From Candidatus Harrisonbacteria bacterium RIFCSPLOWO2_01_FULL_44_18 (lineage in GTDB: Bacteria > Patescibacteriota > Minisyncoccia > UBA6257 > WO2-44-18), in contig MHJJ01000006.1 of NCBI GenBank assembly GCA_001817915.1, positions 1 to 53,033 on the forward strand: 53,033 nucleotides of DNA. The letters are read 5' to 3'. This document shows, piece by piece, positions 13,045 to 19,666 of the stretch (positions are counted from its first letter, which is position 1; every line of letters begins with the position of its first letter). The position numbers were made by a program, and so were the translations under genes. The notes below the pieces were generated by a model. It was not told where the DNA came from, made no database searches, and worked only from the letters and a program-made list of their open reading frames with translations.

Positions 13045-14024
13045 ATTTCCTCTTCTAATTCTACGCCGAATTTTTTCTTCACTTCTAATTTTACCAAATT
13101 TATAAGAGCTTTAACATCTACAGCCTTGGCATTCAAAACATTAACGATAAAATTCGGATGCTTCGGTGAAATCATCGCTCCCCCCCGGCTCACACCCTTG
13201 AGGCCGCATTCTGAAATTAGGTAAGCAGTCGGAACAACTGGAAAGGGATCCGTCTTCATCGGCGCGGTGAACGCGGACTTACGCGGACTTGAACGCGGAC
13301 TTACGCGGACTGTATCGCTATTAATCTGTGTTATTTGCGCTTTTAGATCCGCAATGATCTGCGCTAAAGGCACATTTTTAAAAATACTACCTATATTGGG
13401 ATAATCCAGCGGCTGGCGTTCTTGCCGATATTTGATCTTTTCTTCGGCGGCATCGCGGATTTCTTTTTTGTCGCCTTTTTTTATCGCCAAAGTCGCTTCT
13501 AAGATAATTTCCTTACCGTCGCGCATTTTAAATATGCTATTTCGATAGCCAAATTTACATTGCGCATTATTGCGTTTTACTAGCTTTGGCCGCTTACCGG
13601 AAATATCTAAACTAACAACTTCTTTTATAGAATCTTTAATTTCTCCGCCAAAAGCTCCGGCATTGCCGCGTATCGCGCCGCCAAGAGTTCCGGGCAAGCC
13701 GCCGGCCCATTCTAAACCGGAGAGAGATTTGGTTATTACGCAATTAAGTAATTGGGATACCGAAACGCCGGCGCCTACCTTGATTATATTGCCTTCAGTT
13801 TTTAACAAATTAATTTCTGGTTTAAGAACTAAGCCGTTAAAGCCTTCATCGCTTATCAAAAGGTTGGTTCCTCCTCCCAATACAAAAACAGGCAGTTGAA
13901 ACTGCCTTGCTTTTTCAATTGAGCGAATCAGCTGTTCTACGTTTTTTGCCCGATAAAAGTATCTTGCTAACCCGCCAATTTTATAATTGCTGTAATTGCT
14001 TAAATTGATTGACTGACTAAACAT
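13032..14024 (-). CDS. murB: UDP-N-acetylenolpyruvoylglucosamine reductase
   Basis: FAD enzyme reducing enolpyruvyl-UDP-GlcNAc to UDP-MurNAc in peptidoglycan synthesis. Seen: FVLGGGTNLLI and GNAGAFGGEI (FAD site), YPNIGSIFKN with the catalytic Ser, and ISPKHPNFIVN near the end. The ATG at 14024 (MFSQSINLSNYSNY) is the family start; the track's extra 39 residues cross a large hairpin. An in-frame repeat-derived insert (TVRVSPRSSPRKSAFTAP) interrupts the region after ADLKAQ, built on a 22-nt tandem repeat. Confidence 0.93.
   Translation of the reverse strand: MFSQSINLSNYSNYKIGGLARYFYRAKNVEQLIRSIEKARQFQLPVFVLGGGTNLLISDEGFNGLVLKPEINLLKTEGNIIKVGAGVSVSQLLNCVITKSLSGLEWAGGLPGTLGGAIRGNAGAFGGEIKDSIKEVVSLDISGKRPKLVKRNNAQCKFGYRNSIFKMRDGKEIILEATLAIKKGDKKEIRDAAEEKIKYRQERQPLDYPNIGSIFKNVPLAQIIADLKAQITQINSDTVRVSPRSSPRKSAFTAPMKTDPFPVVPTAYLISECGLKGVSRGGAMISPKHPNFIVNVLNAKAVDVKALINLVKLEVKKKFGVELEEEIIYL
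13269..13311. repeat. 22-nt tandem repeat inside murB
   Basis: Two successive copies of GAACGCGGACTTACGCGGAC(TT), itself built from a 10-nt subrepeat ACGCGGACTT. The frame of murB is maintained through it. Related sequence is found at 35633-35716 and in secA. Confidence 0.8.
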
Positions 14025-14036
14025 AAATGAATTGGG

Positions 14037-14092
14037 CACTGCCGCTCCACTCTTTCCATAAATGCCATTCTGGAAAGGGTGGAGCGGCAGTG
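14037..14092. repeat. Long hairpin upstream of murB
   Basis: CACTGCCGCTCCAC-TCTTTCCA pairs with TGGAAAG-GGTGGAGCGGCAGTG, giving more than 20 bp of stem with a short loop. It starts 13 nt before the murB ATG and could act as an RNA structure in the leader or be an inserted palindromic repeat. GCTCT..CCACTCCAC further upstream may be a partial second copy. Apart from this and the terminator at 14196, the 14025-14319 stretch holds nothing I recognise. Confidence 0.7.
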
Positions 14093-14195
14093 GTGACCTC
14101 CAATTCTTCTGTGTTGAATGAGTGCTCTCCTGCCACTCCACTTATAAATGTAATTTATTTTAAACAAAAATACAAACCCCATATAATACAAAACT

Positions 14196-14221
14196 AAAAC
14201 CCCGACTTGCGTCGGGGTTTT
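14196..14221 (-). terminator. Intrinsic terminator downstream of gtrA-like gene
   Basis: AAAACCCCGAC pairs with GTCGGGGTTTT around TTGC. On the minus strand it continues AGTTTTGT. It would end the operon that runs from tpiA to the GtrA-like gene. Confidence 0.8.
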
Positions 14222-14319
14222 AGCCACAGAAGAGGAAGGACAATCCTTAATCGATATCATCGTTAAGGGCTGTTCAGCGCTCATTCTAATCCCATTATAG
14301 CGCAAGAGCGCTAGAAAAG

Positions 14320-14964
14320 TCAAGACGCGATGGCGGGGGGATCCATCGAGTGAAATTTGGGTTTAAATACAAAAAACTTGTAGCCAAAAAAATTCCATAA
14401 AATGGCCACTGGCACGCCGATGAGCTTGGCTACATTTTCCCAAAACGCCGGAGATATACCGCCCGGCGAACCAATCAAGGTGGTCAAAATATAAACAATG
14501 GCGGTATTTATCAGTGCGCCGATGAAAGTTACAGATATAAAATACCAGTATTCCGATGCTCTGAGTTTATTTCTTTGCTCAAACGCCCAATATTTATTCC
14601 AGAAATAACTATTGGTCACGGCGATTGAAAAAGAAATTACATTAAAAAAGGCCAGCCATAAACCATGATAAATCCCAAAAATAGCGCTCAAAAAATTCAA
14701 GATTCCCAGATCTAAAAATGAATTAAAAGATCCGACGGCCGCGTATTTTGCAAACTGCCATATTGACGGCATCCAGCGCGCTAAAAAACCAGCGACACCA
14801 AGAGAAAAAATAGCGAAAAGTCCGAATCCTATGGCCAAGCCGATGATGCTGAAAAAACTAATCCTCCAAAAAGCCGGCTGAATATTCTCAAAAATTGGAA
14901 TAAAAAACAGGCCAAAGCCCACGCCAAGTATAAAGACCAAAAAATAATCTTTTTTTGTAGCCAC
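14320..14964 (-). CDS. GtrA-family membrane protein
   Basis: GtrA-like proteins are small polytopic membrane proteins linked to polyprenyl-sugar transport or glycan synthesis. The core starts at QFAKYAAVGSFNSFLDLGIL, followed by VTNSYFWNKYWAF and LIGVPVAILWNFFGYKFFVF, the family's signature ends. About 75 extra N-terminal residues hold two more membrane helices. It is followed by a terminator and lies 11 nt after the hydrolase gene. Substrate unknown. Confidence 0.85.
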   Translation of the reverse strand: MATKKDYFLVFILGVGFGLFFIPIFENIQPAFWRISFFSIIGLAIGFGLFAIFSLGVAGFLARWMPSIWQFAKYAAVGSFNSFLDLGILNFLSAIFGIYHGLWLAFFNVISFSIAVTNSYFWNKYWAFEQRNKLRASEYWYFISVTFIGALINTAIVYILTTLIGSPGGISPAFWENVAKLIGVPVAILWNFFGYKFFVFKPKFHSMDPPAIAS

Positions 14965-14975
14965 AAAATTAGCCG

Positions 14976-15725
14976 CTAATTATTTAAAAAACTAAAAATC
15001 TTGTCTATTACATCCGGTTGGTTTTCTAAAATAGCCGTGCCGTGGCCGCCGGTTTCATAAACAACCAGATCTTTAACAACGCCCTTCGGCGCCAAATCCG
15101 CCAATATTTCATTCATATTAACATTGTTGCCTCCGCTGCGGTCATCATCTCGAGCGGAAACAAGCATTATTTTTTGTCCTTTAGAAAGTTTTTTAACCAA
15201 TGGTTCTGTTTTAATGCCTCGATAATCCAATCCGGCGGAAAGAAGAACGGCTTTCTTATATTCCGGATTTTCCGCCAGATATTGAAGGCTTAAATTTGCT
15301 CCGATTGACGCGCCGATAAAATAAATTTTTTCTGGCGACGCGCCCCGCTCTTTCAAAAAATCCACAGCCGTCTGCAAATCCAAAATACTCTTTTGATGCT
15401 CGGTGTCGGAGAAATTTATGTAACCATTTGGGCCGCCATCGGATTCGCCGTGCCCGCGCAAATCAACGGCTATGCTCGAATAATTATTTTCCCGCGCTAA
15501 AACGGCGAAATCCTGCCATGACTCTTTAACGGCTGGCATCATATGAACCAATACCAAATAAGCCCTTGGCTTTTCCGCCGAATATAAATCGTAAGCAATT
15601 TTAAAATTGTCAGCGGCGGTAAAAAACATGTTCCCGTTAAACCTTACTATAGCCATTACCATGACTATAACAACGGCGATTACGCCAATTGCCAACGAAA
15701 GCGATGACCATTTAATCGTAGTCAT
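14976..15725 (-). CDS. Membrane-anchored alpha/beta hydrolase
   Basis: One N-terminal transmembrane segment (LAIGVIAVVIVMVMAIV) anchors an alpha/beta hydrolase fold outside the cytoplasm. Nucleophile elbow GASIGA gives the Ser; SARDDDRSG carries the likely Asp; GGHGTA near the end gives the His. VDLRGHGESDG is the usual strand-5 preceding loop. It is probably an esterase or lipase-like enzyme with unknown substrate. Spaced 10 nt from the SIMPL gene, so likely the same operon. Confidence 0.82.
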   Translation of the reverse strand: MTTIKWSSLSLAIGVIAVVIVMVMAIVRFNGNMFFTAADNFKIAYDLYSAEKPRAYLVLVHMMPAVKESWQDFAVLARENNYSSIAVDLRGHGESDGGPNGYINFSDTEHQKSILDLQTAVDFLKERGASPEKIYFIGASIGANLSLQYLAENPEYKKAVLLSAGLDYRGIKTEPLVKKLSKGQKIMLVSARDDDRSGGNNVNMNEILADLAPKGVVKDLVVYETGGHGTAILENQPDVIDKIFSFLNN

Positions 15726-15735
15726 TTGTCATCGG

Positions 15736-16488
15736 TTATCGTATCTCATATGTCACGCTCACCTGCAGTGTAACTTCCTGCGTGCCCGGCTCAATGGTTG
15801 GCGCCAGAGGCGACGACAATTCCCCGCCAATCTCGCTCTTGGCGTAAAGCGGCATCGGGGAATAACCCTGCGACTCGTAGAAATTAACTACCCTTTTTAA
15901 TCTCACGCCATTTTGTTTCGCCATTGATTCCGCTTTGACGCGCGCTTTTTCAAACGCTTCTTTACGAGCTTCATTTAGATATTGATCCGGCTCATCCACG
16001 TCAAACTGCAGTTGGCCAATTTCGTTTATTCCCAGTTCCGGCAACCCGCCTAAAATAGCCGAGATTTTAGAAAAATCGCGCAATTTTAATGAAATATTCT
16101 GACGCAATTCATAGCCGACAATCAATGATCGCCGAAGCTTTTCGTCATACTCATAACGGGGCGCGAGATTATATTGAGCGGTTTTTATATCCTCCGCTTC
16201 CACGCCCTGACTTTTTATAAATTCAAGAGCGCCGTTAACTTTTTTAGCATTATCAGTTTGAAGGTCAACCGGATTAGCGCCTTCGGAGATTACTCCGAAA
16301 TTTATTTTCGCGACATCCGGGATGACAACTGATTTTCCTTCAGCCGAAACTGAAATAACTCGCGCGGGATTCAAAGAGCGACTATAAAAACTGGCTGCTT
16401 TGATTCCATAAATTAATCCAACGACTAAAACTGCTAAAGCTACGTTTAATAAGACCCAAAATATCTTTTTTGCATCAAAACTAGGCAT
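15736..16488 (-). CDS. SIMPL (DUF541) domain protein
   Basis: One N-terminal transmembrane helix (WVLLNVALAVLVVGLIYG) precedes a SIMPL domain: ISVSAEGKSVVIPDVAKINF, the YNLAPRYEYDE segment, IVGYELRQNISLKLRD, and ARKEAFEKARVKAESMAKQNG. These are hallmark stretches of this periplasmic/outer-face family. Role unclear; homologues are implicated in stress or signalling. The start overlaps the tpiA stop by 8 nt, which suggests translational coupling. Confidence 0.87.
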   Translation of the reverse strand: MPSFDAKKIFWVLLNVALAVLVVGLIYGIKAASFYSRSLNPARVISVSAEGKSVVIPDVAKINFGVISEGANPVDLQTDNAKKVNGALEFIKSQGVEAEDIKTAQYNLAPRYEYDEKLRRSLIVGYELRQNISLKLRDFSKISAILGGLPELGINEIGQLQFDVDEPDQYLNEARKEAFEKARVKAESMAKQNGVRLKRVVNFYESQGYSPMPLYAKSEIGGELSSPLAPTIEPGTQEVTLQVSVTYEIR

Positions 16489-17209
16489 ATTTTTTTGAAA
16501 TTTCTACTATTTTTTTAATTTCTTCCGCATCAAGACTGGCGCCTCCAACTAAAGCGCCTTCAATTTCTTTGTGCTTTAAAAAATCTTTGGCATTCTTACT
16601 ATTCACCGAACCGCCGTAAATAATAATAGGGTTTAGGGTATAGCCACTAGCCAATAGGGTTTTTTTTATAAACTTTGCCATTTCTACTGTATTTTCCGGT
16701 TTGTCAGGAACGCCAGTGCCGATTGCCCAGATGGGCTCGTAGGCGATTATAATAGGGTTTAGGGTATAGCCACTAGCCACCAGAGAAAGATCGATCCTTA
16801 CTTCTTTTTCGAGAACTTCTTTTGTTTTGCCGGAAGCACGTTCCTTTTTTGATTCACCGACGCATAAAATCGGCGTTAGGCCGGTCTTAACCGCGGCCAC
16901 GATTTTTTTAGCTGCCATTTCATCGGTTTCCCCCAGTTTTCGTCTTTCGGAATGGCCGATTATTACATATTCAACCCCTAAATCTTTTAATTGAGCGCCG
17001 GAAACTTCTCCGGTGTAAGGACCTTCCTCTTCCCAAAATAAATCCTGCGCGCCAAGTTCCGCTTTTTTAATAACCTTTCCCGCTACTTTCAAAAATGGAA
17101 AAGGCGGGCAAATAACCAAACCTTCAATATCGCTTTCTTCGGCTAATTTTGTCGCGCGTCCTGTCGAATCCGGATTCATCTTCCAGTTGGCTATAATAAT
17201 CTTTCGCAT
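16481..17209 (-). CDS. tpiA: Triosephosphate isomerase
   Basis: Interconverts DHAP and glyceraldehyde-3-phosphate. Catalytic residues are in place: Lys in IIANWKMN, His in VIIGHSERR, Glu in AYEPIWAIGTG; the phosphate loop YGGSVNSKNA and GALVGGASL are present. Unusually, ASGYTLNPIII occurs twice, before the strand leading to YEP and before the strand leading to YGGS. Both come from the same 31-nt DNA repeat. Length (242 aa) remains near normal, so the repeats replaced native loop sequence or lengthened it slightly. Confidence 0.95.
   Translation of the reverse strand: MRKIIIANWKMNPDSTGRATKLAEESDIEGLVICPPFPFLKVAGKVIKKAELGAQDLFWEEEGPYTGEVSGAQLKDLGVEYVIIGHSERRKLGETDEMAAKKIVAAVKTGLTPILCVGESKKERASGKTKEVLEKEVRIDLSLVASGYTLNPIIIAYEPIWAIGTGVPDKPENTVEMAKFIKKTLLASGYTLNPIIIYGGSVNSKNAKDFLKHKEIEGALVGGASLDAEEIKKIVEISKKYA
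16623..16779. repeat. Two copies of a 31-nt repeat inside tpiA
   Basis: Identical 31-nt copies at 16623-16653 and 16749-16779 begin ATAATAGGGTTTAGGGTATA and end CCACTAGCCA. They are in the same orientation and both in frame. The CACTAGCCA end resembles the TAGCCACTAG array before rplQ (33664-33721). Confidence 0.9.
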
Positions 17210-17236
17210 ACTTTTCTAAGTTTAACATAAAATATA

Positions 17237-17260
17237 AACCCTCGCAGTGAAACGAGGGTT
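17237..17260 (-). terminator. Terminator of the 185-aa gene
   Basis: AACCCTCG and CGAGGGTT form the stem; on the minus strand TATATTTTA follows. The last bases of the stop codon form the start of the stem. Confidence 0.75.
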
Positions 17261-17816
17261 ATTGAGCGGCAAAAGTCGCGGAACCGAATTTAACCTGGGG
17301 CGTCCCTTTTCTTCTATCCAAACAGGTTAAGAAAGTCGTCCCCTTGTGTATCACTAAGGCAGGAGTGTCGCTTATATAATGCGTGGTGCCGGGCAACTCA
17401 ACCCAATGATGGAAAAGCGCTCCGCGATGCTCTCGGACAATCGCCAATCCTTCGGTTACGGTTGCCGGCGCTCGCTTTGCTTTTTGGCAAGACGCCAAAA
17501 CGACTTGCGGATGGTCGCCAAGCACATTGCTGCCGTCGTCAAAATCATAACGCCAGTAAAGATCGTCCGCGGGCGGATCAAAAAGATCAACGCAATAATC
17601 CAAATCTATGCTGCTAAAATCCACATTAAGCAATCCGCACTGCTTTGCCAAACTTATAAATTTTGAAGAAACTACTAAAAGCGGATTTGGCCTGTTCGGC
17701 GTTGGCAAAGGTATTCGATCCATAAAGATTTTCCCCGTCAGCCCCGCCGCCTTATGAAAACTCCTGCCGAGAAGATGCTGGCCTTGATTGTTCTTTTCAA
17801 GCTCTTCCGGCGTCAT
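17259..17816 (-). CDS. Hypothetical protein (185 aa)
   Basis: Not recognised. It is soluble, with aromatic-rich acidic middle (DLYWRYDFDDGSN), scattered cysteines and a beta-rich C-terminal half. The ATG at 17816 (MTPEELEKNN) is preferred over GTG two codons earlier, because the GTG lies in the Shine-Dalgarno AAAGGAGGTGG. That Shine-Dalgarno is the terminal inverted repeat of element E2. A terminator overlaps the stop. Single-gene accessory unit between two core operons. Confidence 0.6.
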   Translation of the reverse strand: MTPEELEKNNQGQHLLGRSFHKAAGLTGKIFMDRIPLPTPNRPNPLLVVSSKFISLAKQCGLLNVDFSSIDLDYCVDLFDPPADDLYWRYDFDDGSNVLGDHPQVVLASCQKAKRAPATVTEGLAIVREHRGALFHHWVELPGTTHYISDTPALVIHKGTTFLTCLDRRKGTPQVKFGSATFAAQ

Positions 17817-18083
17817 AGCCACCTCCTTTCACATAAGCTCCCGACGCGATACTGGCTAGTTTGCTGGATAACAAGGCGCGAAAGCGAAGGTGTATAAGCA
17901 TACTCCAAGCCTAAGCAACGAAGTTAGCCGGCAAACTAGCCGCATCCCGAAGGGTTGTTGCCAAAATTGTCCATCGCGACGTCGTTTCTCCTCGGAGTGT
18001 GCTTACACACCTTTGTCGTCACTCCTTGCGCTGAACAATTTTGGCTAACAACGCGTCAGGGATTTATGTGAAAGGAGGTGGCT
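17817..18083. mobile_element. ITR element E2 (267 nt)
   Basis: Ends are inverted copies of AGCCACCTCCTTTCACATAA followed by a GACGCG motif (about 32 nt, few mismatches). Inside are nested palindromes: GGCTAGTTTGC/GCAAACTAGCC and CCAAAATTGT/ACAATTTTGG, with a further inverted pair AAGGTGTATAAGCATACTCC and its near complement. Reading outward, each end offers AAAGGAGGTGGCT; the left end is the ribosome binding site of the 185-aa gene. No ORF inside. It is MITE-like; transposition is inferred from multiple related copies (E1, E3). Confidence 0.7.
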
Positions 18084-18135
18084 GCCGCTCCGTGAAATTT
18101 TTTTGAAGAACCAGTATCACTATAAAGTGAACTCG

Positions 18136-18621
18136 TTAGAAAGGCAAGGCCACTATGCCTTTAATAGCCGCGAGAACAATCAACCCGGATGTCAGAACTC
18201 CCAAACCAATTGCTAAAGCCGCTCGCCAAATGGGTATGCCGAAGACAAACGCCACTACCGAACCGCTCCAGGCGCCGGTAAAAGGCAGGGGTATGGCCAC
18301 AAAAACAAACAGTGCCCAGAATTCCAGCAACGGCCGCCAATGATGATGGTGATGATAATCAAATTTCTGCTGGTGCTTATCCCGAGTGTATCGGAATAAC
18401 CAACCAAAAAATCGATTAAAGAAAAATGATTTTTGCGTCAAAAAATTGCTTAATTTATACAAAACCAGCAAAGCCGGAATAACAGGAAGAAAATTGCCCA
18501 AGACACTCCAAAAATAAGCCTCCGCGGCCGTGAATCTAAAAATTCCCATAGCTATCGGTATGGCGCCGCGAAGCTCCAAAACAGGAGAAGCTCCCAAAAG
18601 CATTGTAAGAAATTCGTTCAT
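18136..18621 (-). CDS. Small multidrug-export-like membrane protein (COG2426)
   Basis: Polytopic protein with the family start ASPVLELRGAIPIAMGI and PLPFTGAWSGSVVAFVFG in the second half. The family is annotated as small multidrug export but its transport role is poorly established. An unusual histidine run (YHHHHHW) sits in the central cytoplasmic loop and could bind metal. The start overlaps the galT stop by 4 nt (coupling). Confidence 0.82.
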   Translation of the reverse strand: MNEFLTMLLGASPVLELRGAIPIAMGIFRFTAAEAYFWSVLGNFLPVIPALLVLYKLSNFLTQKSFFFNRFFGWLFRYTRDKHQQKFDYHHHHHWRPLLEFWALFVFVAIPLPFTGAWSGSVVAFVFGIPIWRAALAIGLGVLTSGLIVLAAIKGIVALPF

Positions 18622-19616
18622 TTTTTCACGAGTAGTTTTGCTGCTGTATCTGGATCAATAGAATTAATTTCAACTCCGGTGCCTAATTCAAAACCGGCAT
18701 AGATGGCAACCTTAGGTAAAATTTCTATGTGCCAATGATAATGTTTATAATCTTCTTTATTTTTTAGCGGCGCCGTGTGAATGAAAAAATTATAATCAGG
18801 ATCTTTAAGATTTTTGTAAATGAGCTTTAGGGTGTTTTGAAGCGCGTCAACCACGGCGGCCACATCATGGTCATAAGTATTTTCAAAAAACGGCAGGTGC
18901 TTTTTGGGAAACACGCGCGCCTCAAAGGGACTGCGCGAAACATAGGGCGCAATAGCGATAGCGCCGTCGTTTTCATAAATTATCCGCTTTTTCTCCTTCC
19001 GTTCCCATTCAATCATCAAACAATGCACGCATTTTTTGTGCTTGTCAAAATATTTTCGCGAACCGTTCAACGAATGCGTCACGTCCGGCGGCACCACGGG
19101 GATCGCGATCAACTGATAGTGAGGATGATAAATAGACGCGCCGGCGGTCGGCCCCCAATTGTGAAATATGGAAATATATTCCAGACATTTGTCGTTAAAA
19201 AGCGCCAAATAGCGATCGCGCATCGCTTGAAAAACTAAATTAGCTTCCGATTTTGTCAATTTGGGAAAGTTTTTGTTATGGTCGCGAGTAATAATAATAT
19301 CATGGTGACCAAAGCCCGGTTGAATCGCGTAAGGGCCGCGCCGAGAAACAACGCTGCATTTTTCGCCCAAATGCCGCACGGCTGGATATTTATTTTCCAC
19401 AATCTGAATAGCCCAAGTGTGCTTATTGGGATAAACAAGATATGGTTCAGTGTCATTATTCTCCGGGGAATTCTCAAACGGGCAGTTTTTAATCGGGGCT
19501 TTTTCGCGCGGCGCGTCACGGCGAATAAAATCGCGCGGGCGCTTGACGCGCCCCGGAGCAATAACAATCCAATCGCCGGAAACAAGATCTTGCCGCAATT
19601 CGGAATTTTTAATCAT
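18618..19616 (-). CDS. galT: Galactose-1-phosphate uridylyltransferase (or related HIT-superfamily transferase)
   Basis: Exchanges UMP between UDP-glucose and galactose-1-phosphate. Seen: LRQDLVSGDWIVIAPGR at the N-terminus, zinc-type residues (CPFE, CVHC), and the active-site YHPHYQL (His-x-His-x-Gln) with conserved GPTAGASI before it, then HYHWHIEILP. Length 332 aa is normal. A UDP-sugar pathway role fits the glycosyltransferases in the window. Close relatives such as ADP-glucose phosphorylases look similar, so the exact substrate is not certain. Confidence 0.88.
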   Translation of the reverse strand: MIKNSELRQDLVSGDWIVIAPGRVKRPRDFIRRDAPREKAPIKNCPFENSPENNDTEPYLVYPNKHTWAIQIVENKYPAVRHLGEKCSVVSRRGPYAIQPGFGHHDIIITRDHNKNFPKLTKSEANLVFQAMRDRYLALFNDKCLEYISIFHNWGPTAGASIYHPHYQLIAIPVVPPDVTHSLNGSRKYFDKHKKCVHCLMIEWERKEKKRIIYENDGAIAIAPYVSRSPFEARVFPKKHLPFFENTYDHDVAAVVDALQNTLKLIYKNLKDPDYNFFIHTAPLKNKEDYKHYHWHIEILPKVAIYAGFELGTGVEINSIDPDTAAKLLVKK

Positions 19617-19666
19617 AGTTAGATGGGGTATTAAATTTCCACGCCCTATACGCTAAACTCTAGTCG

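Noticed and set aside
16623-16779. CRISPR array, because identical 31-nt repeats recur at short distance
   Set aside because: Only two copies occur, both inside the coding frame of tpiA, and the intervening sequence encodes conserved catalytic residues.
17817-18083. Integron attC site (GTTGTTAGCC near the ends resembles GTTAGGC)
   Set aside because: The core site does not match RYYYAAC/GTTRRRY exactly, no integrase gene is in the window, and the conserved parts are the Shine-Dalgarno-containing ends. A MITE-like repeat fits better.
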